49,460 nt of DNA, taken from the NCBI GenBank assembly GCA_031281345.1, contig JAITFN010000041.1, positions 1 through 49,460 of the forward strand. Reading direction: 5' to 3'. Origin of the DNA: Candidatus Fibrimonadaceae bacterium. GTDB lineage: Bacteria > Fibrobacterota > Fibrobacteria > Fibrobacterales > Fibrobacteraceae. The position numbers and the translations under genes were made by a program. The notes beneath the pieces were generated by a model. The model ran no database searches. It had not been told where the DNA came from and was given only the letters and a program-made list of their open reading frames with translations. Positions 39,779-47,540 of this stretch are shown one piece after another. Numbering within the stretch: the first letter of the stretch is position 1; each line of letters starts with the position of its first letter.

Positions 39779-42094
39779 TCAAAAGTAATATTCATAATTT
39801 ATCAACAGTGGAAAAAAAGGAAATTGGTATATTTTCTGTTCTTCTGGTGGATTTTTGCTGGTATCATAAAATATGTAGAATAAATTATCGTGATTGGTTA
39901 GATTTAGTATTGTAAAACCCAAATTCCATTTGTCTTTTTTACCCCAATCAATAACTTTTGTATCTAAGCGAAAATAAGGAGTTCGCATAGTTACGTTTCT
40001 ATTGCCAAGAAGCGAAGCCATATTGTAGCCAGGATAATTTTCGTCTATTCTATATGTTGAAAGATACCCCAAATATGGGGTATATGGCATTCCACTTGAC
40101 CATTTTAATTGAAAGGAAGTTCGCAAAAAATAATTTTCCTCAAACCAATTAAAAGACAAATCGCTTTTCAAGGCAAAAGGTTGATGCCAGTTTGGAAAAT
40201 AGGCTTTGTTTGGTCCATCTTTAAAAACAGAACAACCCTGATTGAAATTTATGCTACCGCTTACAAAACCCTCCGGTTTTTGCAACGAAAGTTCATAACC
40301 GAAAGAATAACCCTCACCGCTCATAACCAAATCTCCAAGCGATTCCACTTTCTCTGCTGAATTTGAATCAAGGTCAGATTCGCTATAGATGGTTAAATTA
40401 TTTTGGGTTTTGTAATAGACTTCTGCATTAAAGTTGAATATGTCAAAAATATTGCTCCGAGAGTAACCAATTGCAGATAAAATGGAACTGGATGGCTTTA
40501 CCGTTCCATTTATTGCGGTTTTGCGAGCAGGGTAATAAAATTCGTTCAAGGCTTCTTGTTCAGAGAACATAAGGCTATTCAGGTATTGCAAATAATAACC
40601 TGTATGAAATTCCAATTTTTGATTTTCTGCAAATTCCCAAGAGGCGGCAAAACGAGGTTCCGCACCAAAGTGCTTGGAAAGTTCGTGATAATTTAACCGT
40701 AATCCGTATTGTACTTCCCATAAATCGGGTCGCCAGGAATCTTGAGCATATAAAATATGATGACGTGTTTTTGGACTGTCTTCCAGTTTTTGCCCAGTCA
40801 TCTCAACGTTTTGCACAAAAGAAATTTTTGAAAATTCCAAATCATAGCCAAAGGCAAAAGTATGCTTGTCTATTCCAGAATAAGCTAGAGACTGGCGGCT
40901 TGCAAAGGTGCTAACTCCATTTTCCATTCCAAACAAGTTTTCTATTTTGAAATCTTGGTGAAACTCGCTATAAGAAAAACCGCTGTTCCATTTCCAGTTA
41001 TCATCTATTCTCCACTGAAAACTTATGGGAATAACGGTATTTCCCCATTCCACAAAAAGAGGCGAAAAATTAAGAATGTCTGCTCCAGTATATATGGCGA
41101 TGTGCAAGCTTTTATTTTCGCTTAATTGGTAATCAAAAGCTCCTTGAATATCCGTGAATTTGTAATCCACGGTAAAATTGGTTGCACCCACAGTTTGCAA
41201 AAGGTCTAAAATCTGCTTTATGTAGGTGCTTCGTGCTGCCAAAACCCATCTGGCATTTCCTTGGTGCCCTTCTGTATGGACTTGCGTGGCAAATGTGCTT
41301 ATTTTCACGGAATTTCTGCTGAACCATTCATCAAGGGTATCACTGCCGCCCTTCCTACTATTTACGGCAGCAACAGAGCTGAGGCGGTTGCCATATTCTG
41401 CCGGAAAACCGCTTTTATAGAATTTAACATCGTCCACGGCTTCAACGAGAAATGTGGAAAAAAGCCCAAAGAAGTGAGTTGGGGAATAGACTATTCCATT
41501 GTCCAACAAAAATAAATTCTGGTCGCTTGCCCCGCCTCTGACATATATCTTTGTGCTGAAATCCGAACTTGCCACAACACCAGGCAAAGCCTGTATGCTA
41601 CGCATAACATCTGCCTCTGCAAGCCCTGGCATTCGTTTTATATTTTTTGCGCTGACAACAGACTCCCCCAATTTTCGCTTAGGTTTTTTGCGAAGCTGTA
41701 CCACAACCTTCCTAAGTTCCGTAACCTGCTCCGCAGACTCTGTACCCACAGAGGCAGAGTCCACAGCCACATTTGCCTCGCTCTGTGCTCTCTGCTCTGT
41801 GCCCCCAGTTCCAGCTTCCGTGCCCCCATACCACACCACATTCTCTTTCCCCGAAATCTCTGCAGAGAAAACCGAATCCTTCCCAAAGTATTTCAATTCA
41901 TAACATTTCTCCAATTCCCCGCTTTTGGCGCAGATATTCCACATCGTATCTTGCGGAAGCTCAAGTTTAAATTGCTTGTTAAAAAATGCGTGAGCAATAA
42001 ATCCAGTTTCTACAACTTCAACTTGCAGAGAGTCTTCTTTTGCAAAATCCTGATCTGTTACAATGCCTAAAAAAGTGAATAAAAGTGGTATCAC
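39779..42094 (-). CDS. TonB-dependent outer-membrane receptor
   Basis: A 771-residue receptor with a plug domain (about 148-260: MPGLAEADVMRSIQALPGV, KIYVRGGASDQNLFLLDNG, FKSGFPAEYGNRLSS-type) followed by a beta-barrel that ends with a terminal aromatic (YEYYF). A disordered Ala/Thr/Glu-rich region separates the N terminus from the plug. The substrate is unknown. It starts with GTG at 42094, overlapping the fabI stop as GTGA, so translation is coupled with fabI. The signal peptide (MIPLLFTFLGIVT) is short. Confidence 0.88.
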   Translation of the reverse strand: MIPLLFTFLGIVTDQDFAKEDSLQVEVVETGFIAHAFFNKQFKLELPQDTMWNICAKSGELEKCYELKYFGKDSVFSAEISGKENVVWYGGTEAGTGGTEQRAQSEANVAVDSASVGTESAEQVTELRKVVVQLRKKPKRKLGESVVSAKNIKRMPGLAEADVMRSIQALPGVVASSDFSTKIYVRGGASDQNLFLLDNGIVYSPTHFFGLFSTFLVEAVDDVKFYKSGFPAEYGNRLSSVAAVNSRKGGSDTLDEWFSRNSVKISTFATQVHTEGHQGNARWVLAARSTYIKQILDLLQTVGATNFTVDYKFTDIQGAFDYQLSENKSLHIAIYTGADILNFSPLFVEWGNTVIPISFQWRIDDNWKWNSGFSYSEFHQDFKIENLFGMENGVSTFASRQSLAYSGIDKHTFAFGYDLEFSKISFVQNVEMTGQKLEDSPKTRHHILYAQDSWRPDLWEVQYGLRLNYHELSKHFGAEPRFAASWEFAENQKLEFHTGYYLQYLNSLMFSEQEALNEFYYPARKTAINGTVKPSSSILSAIGYSRSNIFDIFNFNAEVYYKTQNNLTIYSESDLDSNSAEKVESLGDLVMSGEGYSFGYELSLQKPEGFVSGSINFNQGCSVFKDGPNKAYFPNWHQPFALKSDLSFNWFEENYFLRTSFQLKWSSGMPYTPYLGYLSTYRIDENYPGYNMASLLGNRNVTMRTPYFRLDTKVIDWGKKDKWNLGFTILNLTNHDNLFYIFYDTSKNPPEEQKIYQFPFFPLLINYEYYF

Positions 42095-42885
42095 AATTCC
42101 TTATCGTAAGCGGAAATGGGACCTACCGTTACCGTGTTATAGCCTCCGTCAACAAACATTATTTCAGAGGTTACGCCAAAAGATAAATCGCTTAAAAGAA
42201 AATACGCTGCGCCGCCCACGTGCTCTGGGGTTGTGTTTTCGCGAAGGGGGGCAATTTTGCGGTGGATTTTGAGCAAATCGGTAAAATCGCTAATCCCGCG
42301 CGCCGCAAGGGTGTTCACGGGGCCTGCACTAATGGCATTAACCCTAATTCCCTCTGGACCTAAATCGTAAGCCAAATAGCGAACTATGGCTTCTAGCGCT
42401 GCTTTTGCCACGCCCATAACATTGTAGTTTTGAACAACTTTTTCACTGCCTAAATATGTAAGAGCCAAAACGGAGCTTCCTTTTGTCATCAAGGGCTTGA
42501 ATGCGCGGGTTAAGGAGACAAGGGAATATGCGGAAATGTCCATAGCTTGCAAAAACACGTCTTTTGGTGTTGGTAAAAAGGCTCCTTCCAAATAGCTTTT
42601 ATCTGCGAAGCCGATGGAGTGAACCAAAAAATCGCACTGGCCTACCTCGGCTTTGTATTGCTCCTCGACTTTCAATATGTTTTCTTCGGCAGAAACATCG
42701 CAATCGTAGAGCTTGCAGTTCGGGTAATTTTGAAGCAATTTATCTAAACTGCGTTTTAAACGATCCCCATTGTAGCTAAAAGCCACTTCTGCGCCCTCGT
42801 CCAATAATTTTTTCGCTATGCCCCAGGCTATGGAACGGTCGTTGGCAACGCCAAAAATTATGCCCTTTTTTCCTTTCATCGACAT
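42091..42885 (-). CDS. fabI: enoyl-ACP reductase (NADH)
   Basis: The final reductase of the type II fatty-acid elongation cycle and the target of triclosan in many bacteria. The 264-residue short-chain dehydrogenase-like protein has IIFGVANDRSIAWGIA (nucleotide binding), the catalytic Tyr in LTYLGSEKVVQNYNVMGVAK (Y-x6-K), and SAGPVNTLAARGI. It follows a lipoprotein gene by 8 nt. Linked to fabD only by pathway. Confidence 0.95.
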   Translation of the reverse strand: MSMKGKKGIIFGVANDRSIAWGIAKKLLDEGAEVAFSYNGDRLKRSLDKLLQNYPNCKLYDCDVSAEENILKVEEQYKAEVGQCDFLVHSIGFADKSYLEGAFLPTPKDVFLQAMDISAYSLVSLTRAFKPLMTKGSSVLALTYLGSEKVVQNYNVMGVAKAALEAIVRYLAYDLGPEGIRVNAISAGPVNTLAARGISDFTDLLKIHRKIAPLRENTTPEHVGGAAYFLLSDLSFGVTSEIMFVDGGYNTVTVGPISAYDKEL

Positions 42886-42893
42886 TGGAACTC

Positions 42894-43304
42894 CTATCTG
42901 TTAATCCATACCCCGGCTCGTGCAAAAACATCTCTGTTAATAGATTCAGGCAAGGCCTTTGTGTGAATCCATTTAAATTCTTCTTTGCCCTGTATTCCGA
43001 ATTTTCTTATTAAATCGTCTTGCGCTTTTTCGTAAGAAGCGGCCATTTTCAGCTTTTCTTCGTTATCTGCATTAGACATTTGCTCTGCCCATTCTTGCCC
43101 CATAATCACAAGGGCTTCGCTCGCTTTGTTGAAATTGCGCGCCTTTTTGGAGCTAATTTTTAAATCTGAAGGTTCTTTGAACTGTTCAATTGCTGGTTCA
43201 ATATATTCGTTGTCTTGGGCATCTGGGTCTTCAATTGCTATTGGAGCTTCCCCATCTTCGCAAGAAATAAGGAGCAGAACAATAGCCAATACAAAATACC
43301 GCAT
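42894..43304 (-). CDS. hypothetical lipoprotein
   Basis: A 136-residue lipoprotein: signal ending in lipobox LLISC (acylated Cys15), an acidic stretch (about 16-45), then a Lys/Glu-rich helical part (KASEALVIMGQEWAEQM). The C terminus ends FARAGVWINR. It has no known family. Its gene precedes fabI by 8 nt, so fabI is likely read from the same transcript. Confidence 0.72.
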   Translation of the reverse strand: MRYFVLAIVLLLISCEDGEAPIAIEDPDAQDNEYIEPAIEQFKEPSDLKISSKKARNFNKASEALVIMGQEWAEQMSNADNEEKLKMAASYEKAQDDLIRKFGIQGKEEFKWIHTKALPESINRDVFARAGVWINR

Positions 43305-43391
43305 AGCTAAAAGATAAAAAATTTTTCAGAGCTTATCAAGCTTTTTATGAGAAAATACAAGAAAATAGGGGTAAAATGCAAGTAACGGCGG

Positions 43392-44189
43392 CTAAATGTC
43401 CTTTACACAACGAACATTAGCCCAAGAATTGTCTGTATAAAGACCGTCTAGGTCTCTAATCCCAGGCTGTAGAGTAAAAAGATGAACATGAGCCGAGCCT
43501 GCATAAGTGCCTGCGGTTGCGCTCCAAAAAATAGCTATATTTTCTATGTTTATAAACCATCCTTCGAATCTAAAACACCCACCGGGCAAAGCGGTGAAGC
43601 CAAACTCATCGGTTCCTTTTCCATAAATCCAAAAAACATTGTTTGCCATTAATTTAGCATCATCGTTGCCCGTAGAGTTTCTCAGCTTAAACCATTCTGT
43701 GTCATTTGGTAAATGCCAACCATTTGGGCAAACCTTATTTGCTGTGTCCCAATCGTAGAGTATCCCATAAATTTTGCAATTATTTGGATTGTCATCATAG
43801 CATTTCGTGTTTGAGGTTTCGTATCGCAAATTTTCTGCCATCCAAGTTTGGGGACCTATGGTCACGTATTTATATACCTTGCCGTCTCTGTCATCGGTAA
43901 AAACTTCTTTGTCTCCAACAGCGTTGTTAATGCAAGACTGAGAAAATGGATTATACCACTCGTTTCCGCATTTTGAGAATAAACGATTATTTTCGCATTT
44001 TTGATTCAATGGGTCATAACTAATTCCGCCGCATTTATCATAAATCTCGGCATTTTGGCAAAATTGTTCCTCTGGGTCGTAATAGTCGTTTCCGCATTTT
44101 TCTGCCAAAAAACTTTTAACTTCATCATAAGAACCGCAACCTAAAAGTATGAATGCTGGCAGGGCGAGGAGAATGTAAAGTTTTGTCAT
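43392..44189 (-). CDS. FISUMP-domain lipoprotein with three CG-YDP-C modules
   Basis: A 265-residue lipoprotein (lipobox LLGC, acylated Cys18). Residues 32-86 hold three copies of C-G-x2-(Y/W)-(D/N)-P-x2-Q-x-C at Cys32, Cys53 and Cys74, with a 21-residue period. The rest (about 95-265) is a FISUMP domain: YKYVTIGPQTWMAENLRYE, NNCKIYGILYDWDTANKVCP, NGWHLPNDTEWFKL and the closing WANVRCVKD. The FISUMP fold is related to SUMF1 and abundant in Fibrobacter surface proteins; its role is unknown. TATATT lies 7 nt before the ATG, so the mRNA is leaderless. Confidence 0.88.
   Translation of the reverse strand: MTKLYILLALPAFILLGCGSYDEVKSFLAEKCGNDYYDPEEQFCQNAEIYDKCGGISYDPLNQKCENNRLFSKCGNEWYNPFSQSCINNAVGDKEVFTDDRDGKVYKYVTIGPQTWMAENLRYETSNTKCYDDNPNNCKIYGILYDWDTANKVCPNGWHLPNDTEWFKLRNSTGNDDAKLMANNVFWIYGKGTDEFGFTALPGGCFRFEGWFINIENIAIFWSATAGTYAGSAHVHLFTLQPGIRDLDGLYTDNSWANVRCVKDI
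43932..44096 (-). repeat. three CG-YDP-C modules in the FISUMP lipoprotein gene
   Basis: Codons 32-86 encode three 21-residue modules, each with two Cys and the core YDP or YNP. A single module with the same YYDPLTGNC ending is found alone in the small lipoprotein at 46837-46989. Confidence 0.8.
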
Positions 44190-44196
44190 AAAGGTT

Positions 44197-44202
44197 AATA
44201 TA
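44197..44202 (-). promoter_or_regulatory. -10-like hexamer of the FISUMP gene, leaderless
   Basis: On the minus strand AATAC-TATATT is followed by 7 nt (AACCTTT) and the ATG at 44189. No Shine-Dalgarno is present. Confidence 0.5.
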
Positions 44203-44206
44203 GTAT

Positions 44207-45484
44207 TTAAACTTTAAATTTATCCATCGTTTGCCTTAATTGCCCAGCTGTTGCGGCTAGCTCATGTATGCATTGACTTATGCGCAAAATTTCCTGCGAA
44301 TATTCTTTTCTTGTCTGAGTCTGGTCTATTTCAAGTTGCCTATTTATTGAGGACAATTCTTCGGAAACGGTACTCAAATTGTCAACCGTTACCTTTGCAT
44401 CACTTATGGGAACGCGGAGCGTGGCTATTAATTTGTTGAAATAACGAGCTAAATCTCCCATTTCACCTTCGAAATTCACGGGAATGCTTTGGGTTAAATC
44501 TCCCTCGCCCTGTGTTATGTTTTTAGAGGTTTCAACGATGCGAATCACGGGCTTTGCTATGGATCTCCCCACTCCTATAGCAGCGATAACTCCAGCTATG
44601 AGGCATATAAAACTTATCAAAACTATAGTTATGCTTATTTCTGATAATTTATTTTCTATTTCGTATTTTTCTATGCTTAAGAAAAGTATCCAATTGAATC
44701 CGGGAACCTTTGAAAATGCACCTATAAGATTTTTACCATCGTAATTGTATTCTGTTCTTCCTCTTTTTTCCTTGAATGCCGCGGCTACCATCCCTGCAAA
44801 AGATTTAAGTGAGGTATCTTTCACGGCTTCTATTACAGGATTGAACTGCTTATTTATTAATTCTTGATTTCTATGGGCTATCATAGTTCCTTGTTCGTTT
44901 ATCAAATAAGCATAACCGCTTTCGTACGGCGTTTTTAATTCTTCCACTAGATTGGAAAGAGTCTGCGCTCCATCTTTGCGTGCCAGCAATACGCCTACAA
45001 CAGGCGAACTCATATCTTCGGTTTTTCTAATTGGCACAGCAAATACTGTAACAACTTTGCCAGTGACGCGGCTAACTACCATTTCCACGCTTTTTTCTCC
45101 AGCCATAGCCTTGTGAAAGTATGTCCTATCCCTCACGTTAATGGTTGTATCGCTCAATACATAACGAGCAACTCCACCTGAATCTATCATAGCCAAATCA
45201 AGCGCGCCAATGCGAGCGACATCAGCTTTCAAAGCTGGTTGCACAATGCTCCAATCCATGCTTCTAACCCTTATTCTGTTGGCAATTTCCGCAAGCACTT
45301 CAATATGCAGATCCAACTTGGATTTCAAGAAATCCGCATTCTCCTCAGTTTCAACAACTAGAGAATTCAAAGCGGATTGCTCTATGGTGCTACGAACTTT
45401 AAGCTCTACCACAACAAGCATGGCGGCAGTGCTCACAAAAACAACTATTCCCAGCAATAAAGGAATTTTAACGCTCAGTTTCAT
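44207..45484 (-). CDS. dCache-HAMP chemoreceptor-like protein without a signalling domain
   Basis: A 425-residue membrane sensor. A membrane segment (about 7-28) is followed by a dCache ligand-binding domain (about 35-275, with RDRTYFHKAMAGEKSVEM and YLINEQGTMIAH), a second membrane segment (about 284-308) and HAMP (about 308-360). After HAMP only about 65 residues remain, with a coiled coil. The methyl-accepting hairpin, with its conserved tip, is absent, as are kinase and cyclase domains. It may be a truncated receptor or act through a separate partner. An inverted repeat precedes the start. Confidence 0.85.
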   Translation of the reverse strand: MKLSVKIPLLLGIVVFVSTAAMLVVVELKVRSTIEQSALNSLVVETEENADFLKSKLDLHIEVLAEIANRIRVRSMDWSIVQPALKADVARIGALDLAMIDSGGVARYVLSDTTINVRDRTYFHKAMAGEKSVEMVVSRVTGKVVTVFAVPIRKTEDMSSPVVGVLLARKDGAQTLSNLVEELKTPYESGYAYLINEQGTMIAHRNQELINKQFNPVIEAVKDTSLKSFAGMVAAAFKEKRGRTEYNYDGKNLIGAFSKVPGFNWILFLSIEKYEIENKLSEISITIVLISFICLIAGVIAAIGVGRSIAKPVIRIVETSKNITQGEGDLTQSIPVNFEGEMGDLARYFNKLIATLRVPISDAKVTVDNLSTVSEELSSINRQLEIDQTQTRKEYSQEILRISQCIHELAATAGQLRQTMDKFKV

Positions 45485-45490
45485 ATTCTA

Positions 45491-45509
45491 ATTACCTTGG
45501 AGAGGTAAT
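45491..45509. promoter_or_regulatory. inverted repeat before the chemoreceptor-like gene
   Basis: ATTACCT-tggag-AGGTAAT, a perfect 7-bp dyad that starts 6 nt upstream of the gene. On the minus strand it includes the AAGG ribosome-binding stretch in the downstream arm and the end of the CTATATTA motif in the upstream arm. It could be an operator or an mRNA hairpin over the ribosome-binding site. Confidence 0.5.
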
Positions 45510-45541
45510 ATAGCAAAAACTTTTGGTGTTAAAAGCGTTGA

Positions 45542-45601
45542 ATAGCCGGACCTAATGGCAGTGGCAAAACCACTCTTGCAAAGGAGCTTATAGAGGAGGA
45601 T
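45542..45601 (+). pseudogene. P-loop relic of a zeta-toxin/AAA-type ATPase
   Basis: One frame encodes IAGPNGSGKTTLAKELIEED, a Walker A motif in the form typical of zeta-toxin-like ATPases. A TGA stands directly before it, and no start or other domain is present. The following codons run into the antisense of the acyltransferase gene and lose similarity. It is a fragment of a gene otherwise lost. Whether it belonged to an addiction module is a guess. Confidence 0.7.
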
Positions 45602-45621
45602 AGCTTGGATTTTAAAATGGA

Positions 45622-46662
45622 TCACCTCAAACCTATCATTAGTTTCAAAACTTTCAAATTTAATTTTTGTACAATTTTTGAAACTATTACAGGAACATAA
45701 ATTCCGGTTAAAATACTTACTACATAAAATAATATATAACCAAATCCATTTTCAATTCCAATTTTTTTTATTAAAATCCTCAATAAAACTTGGCAAAATA
45801 CACCGATAAAAAAAATCTGATATGTATAATTTCTGAAACTTGAAAATAGATTGGGAAATACTTTTGAAATTTTGATAGCAAAAGCGAAAGAAATGATTAT
45901 GCCAAAAAATTCGGTAAAAATGTTTCTTCCGTAAAAATAAAATGTAAGAGAATGCAATAAACAACCGATTATAATTATCCATAACAAATTAAATTTAATT
46001 CTATCAAACAAATCATATCTGGCCAACAAAATTCCTACATAAAAGAAAATTCCGTAATAAAAGATTCCATTAAAATTAAAAATAAATGAGTTAATTTCAA
46101 ATTGAGCAAAGTGAATAAAGGTAAAACATAGCAATAGCAACAAAGCAGATACTATTTTCTTTGAAATTATGCAATAAATCGGATATAGCAAAAACAAGCC
46201 AAATAAAACATTTAAAAACCACATTTCATCTAATGGATTATTTGTGAGCCAAACAAACGTAGCAAGCAGTTGGTCAAGAGAAAAAGTTACGGGTCTTTTC
46301 ATATATTCCGAAAATATCATTTTTGGAATAAAAGAGACAAAAGGCAAAGTAAAATATGGGATTAACAAACGAATGGACTTATTTTTTAATACTGTTGCAA
46401 AAGGCTTTTCTTTAATAATCTGTGTTTTATATAATAAAAAACCGCTAATGCACATAAAAAGTGGCATATGAAAAGAATATATGATGTTTTGCAATACATA
46501 TTCCCATTCAAACAAAGCACTGCCGTGTATAACGTGCCCTAAAACAACTAAAAACATAGCAAAGCCCTGCAATACAGATAGCCATGCTATTTCATTTTGC
46601 TTGTAAATTTGGTTTTTATTAGAAGTTGTCTTAAGAAGAGCGTAAAGAGCCTGATATATCAT
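45622..46662 (-). CDS. acyltransferase 3 family membrane protein
   Basis: A 346-residue polytopic protein with about ten membrane segments. It has the family's N-terminal catalytic block (LQGFAMFLVVLGHVIHGS, with the conserved His) and SFHMPLFMCISGFLL, then WFLNVLFGLFLLYP. These enzymes O-acylate exported carbohydrates such as O-antigen or exopolysaccharide. No glycosyltransferase is nearby. The gene is very AT-rich and lies between gene relics, suggesting acquisition. Confidence 0.88.
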   Translation of the reverse strand: MIYQALYALLKTTSNKNQIYKQNEIAWLSVLQGFAMFLVVLGHVIHGSALFEWEYVLQNIIYSFHMPLFMCISGFLLYKTQIIKEKPFATVLKNKSIRLLIPYFTLPFVSFIPKMIFSEYMKRPVTFSLDQLLATFVWLTNNPLDEMWFLNVLFGLFLLYPIYCIISKKIVSALLLLLCFTFIHFAQFEINSFIFNFNGIFYYGIFFYVGILLARYDLFDRIKFNLLWIIIIGCLLHSLTFYFYGRNIFTEFFGIIISFAFAIKISKVFPNLFSSFRNYTYQIFFIGVFCQVLLRILIKKIGIENGFGYILFYVVSILTGIYVPVIVSKIVQKLNLKVLKLMIGLR

Positions 46663-46836
46663 AGTAAGAAATAATATATATTATTTTAAAGAAAGCGGGA
46701 AATTTTTTGGAAAGGAGGCACTGGCTTTACTCAAAAACAGCATAATTCTAAACTCCGATTTTAGATTTACGCCGTTTTTCTCCAAAGCCATGGCTATTTC
46801 TGTGTGTAGTATTTAGAGTTTTTCTAAGTTGCAACT
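46663..46836. other. intergenic region with a possible gene remnant
   Basis: 174 bp between the acyltransferase and the small lipoprotein. The minus strand has a 36-codon frame (46681-46791) starting MALEKNGVNLKSEFR, without a clear Shine-Dalgarno. It could be a remnant. TATATT upstream of the acyltransferase (minus, about 46674-46679) is its probable -10 element, about 10 nt from the start. Confidence 0.35.
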
Positions 46837-46989
46837 ATGCCAATTCTAATTTTACTCTTATTTTTAATTCTAGCGGGTTGCTATAAAACCCCGCAAGATT
46901 TCTATGACTATAATATGAAAGCTGAATGCGCTAAACAAACACTCTATTATGACCCCCTTACAGGGAACTGCGTGGCAAACCCACGCTAG
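46837..46989 (+). CDS. 50-residue lipoprotein with one YDP-C module
   Basis: A small gene not obvious by length. The signal MPILILLLFLILAGC has lipobox LAGC (acylated Cys15). The mature peptide is only 36 residues and ends with C-AKQTLYYDPLTGNC. This matches the repeated modules of the FISUMP lipoprotein at 43392-44189. It converges on the thioredoxin-like gene with a 2-nt gap. It may be the stub of a former FISUMP protein or a free-standing module. Confidence 0.7.
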   Translation: MPILILLLFLILAGCYKTPQDFYDYNMKAECAKQTLYYDPLTGNCVANPR

Positions 46990-46991
46990 GA

Positions 46992-47540
46992 TTATTTTGA
47001 AAGAAAAGCCTCTATATTAGACACCATCTTTTTTATTTGACGTTCGGAATTTTCGTATGAAAGAGTTTTTCCGTTTGGAAAAACGAGGTAACGCATCGGG
47101 ACATATTCAATTTTGTATTTCTCCATAAAAGCATATTCAGAATCTTGAAAAAACGGAATGCTTGCTTCATGTTCCTCTATAAACTTCAGAATATCGCTTT
47201 TGCTTCTAACCGCAATTGCAATGCTTGAAAGGCCTTTAGGCCCGTATTCATCTGCTATTTGCTGAACTGTACCATAACCCCTTTGACAATGAGGGCAAAA
47301 GGGATCCATATAATAAATCATAAGCAAACGCTTGCTAAATGCAGAAAATTGTTTATCGGAATTTATGCTTATGAGTGGAATGTTGAAATCCATAATAATA
47401 TCGTTGCTATCGATATTATCTATACGAGAATCAGAAGAATCTACATGAGAGTTAGAAGAATTATCATTCTCCTCAGTAAATACTTCCCCGCAACTGATGA
47501 AGAGCAGGAAAAATGCCAATAGAATTGGCAAAGCTACCAC
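46992..47540 (-). CDS. thioredoxin-like lipoprotein (TlpA/AhpC-TSA type)
   Basis: A 182-residue lipoprotein with lipobox FISC (acylated Cys17), an Asn/Ser/Asp-rich linker (20-48) and a thioredoxin fold. The redox motif is C82-P-H-C85 in MDPFCPHCQRGYG, and the cis-Pro is in YVPMRYLVFPNG. CPHC is the DsbA-type motif, so it may be an oxidant or a c-type cytochrome/TlpA-like reductant in the periplasm. It starts at GTG 47540, overlapping the rpsG stop by 7 nt, so it is part of the ribosomal operon at the place where fusA stands in many bacteria. Confidence 0.85.
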   Translation of the reverse strand: MVALPILLAFFLLFISCGEVFTEENDNSSNSHVDSSDSRIDNIDSNDIIMDFNIPLISINSDKQFSAFSKRLLMIYYMDPFCPHCQRGYGTVQQIADEYGPKGLSSIAIAVRSKSDILKFIEEHEASIPFFQDSEYAFMEKYKIEYVPMRYLVFPNGKTLSYENSERQIKKMVSNIEAFLSK

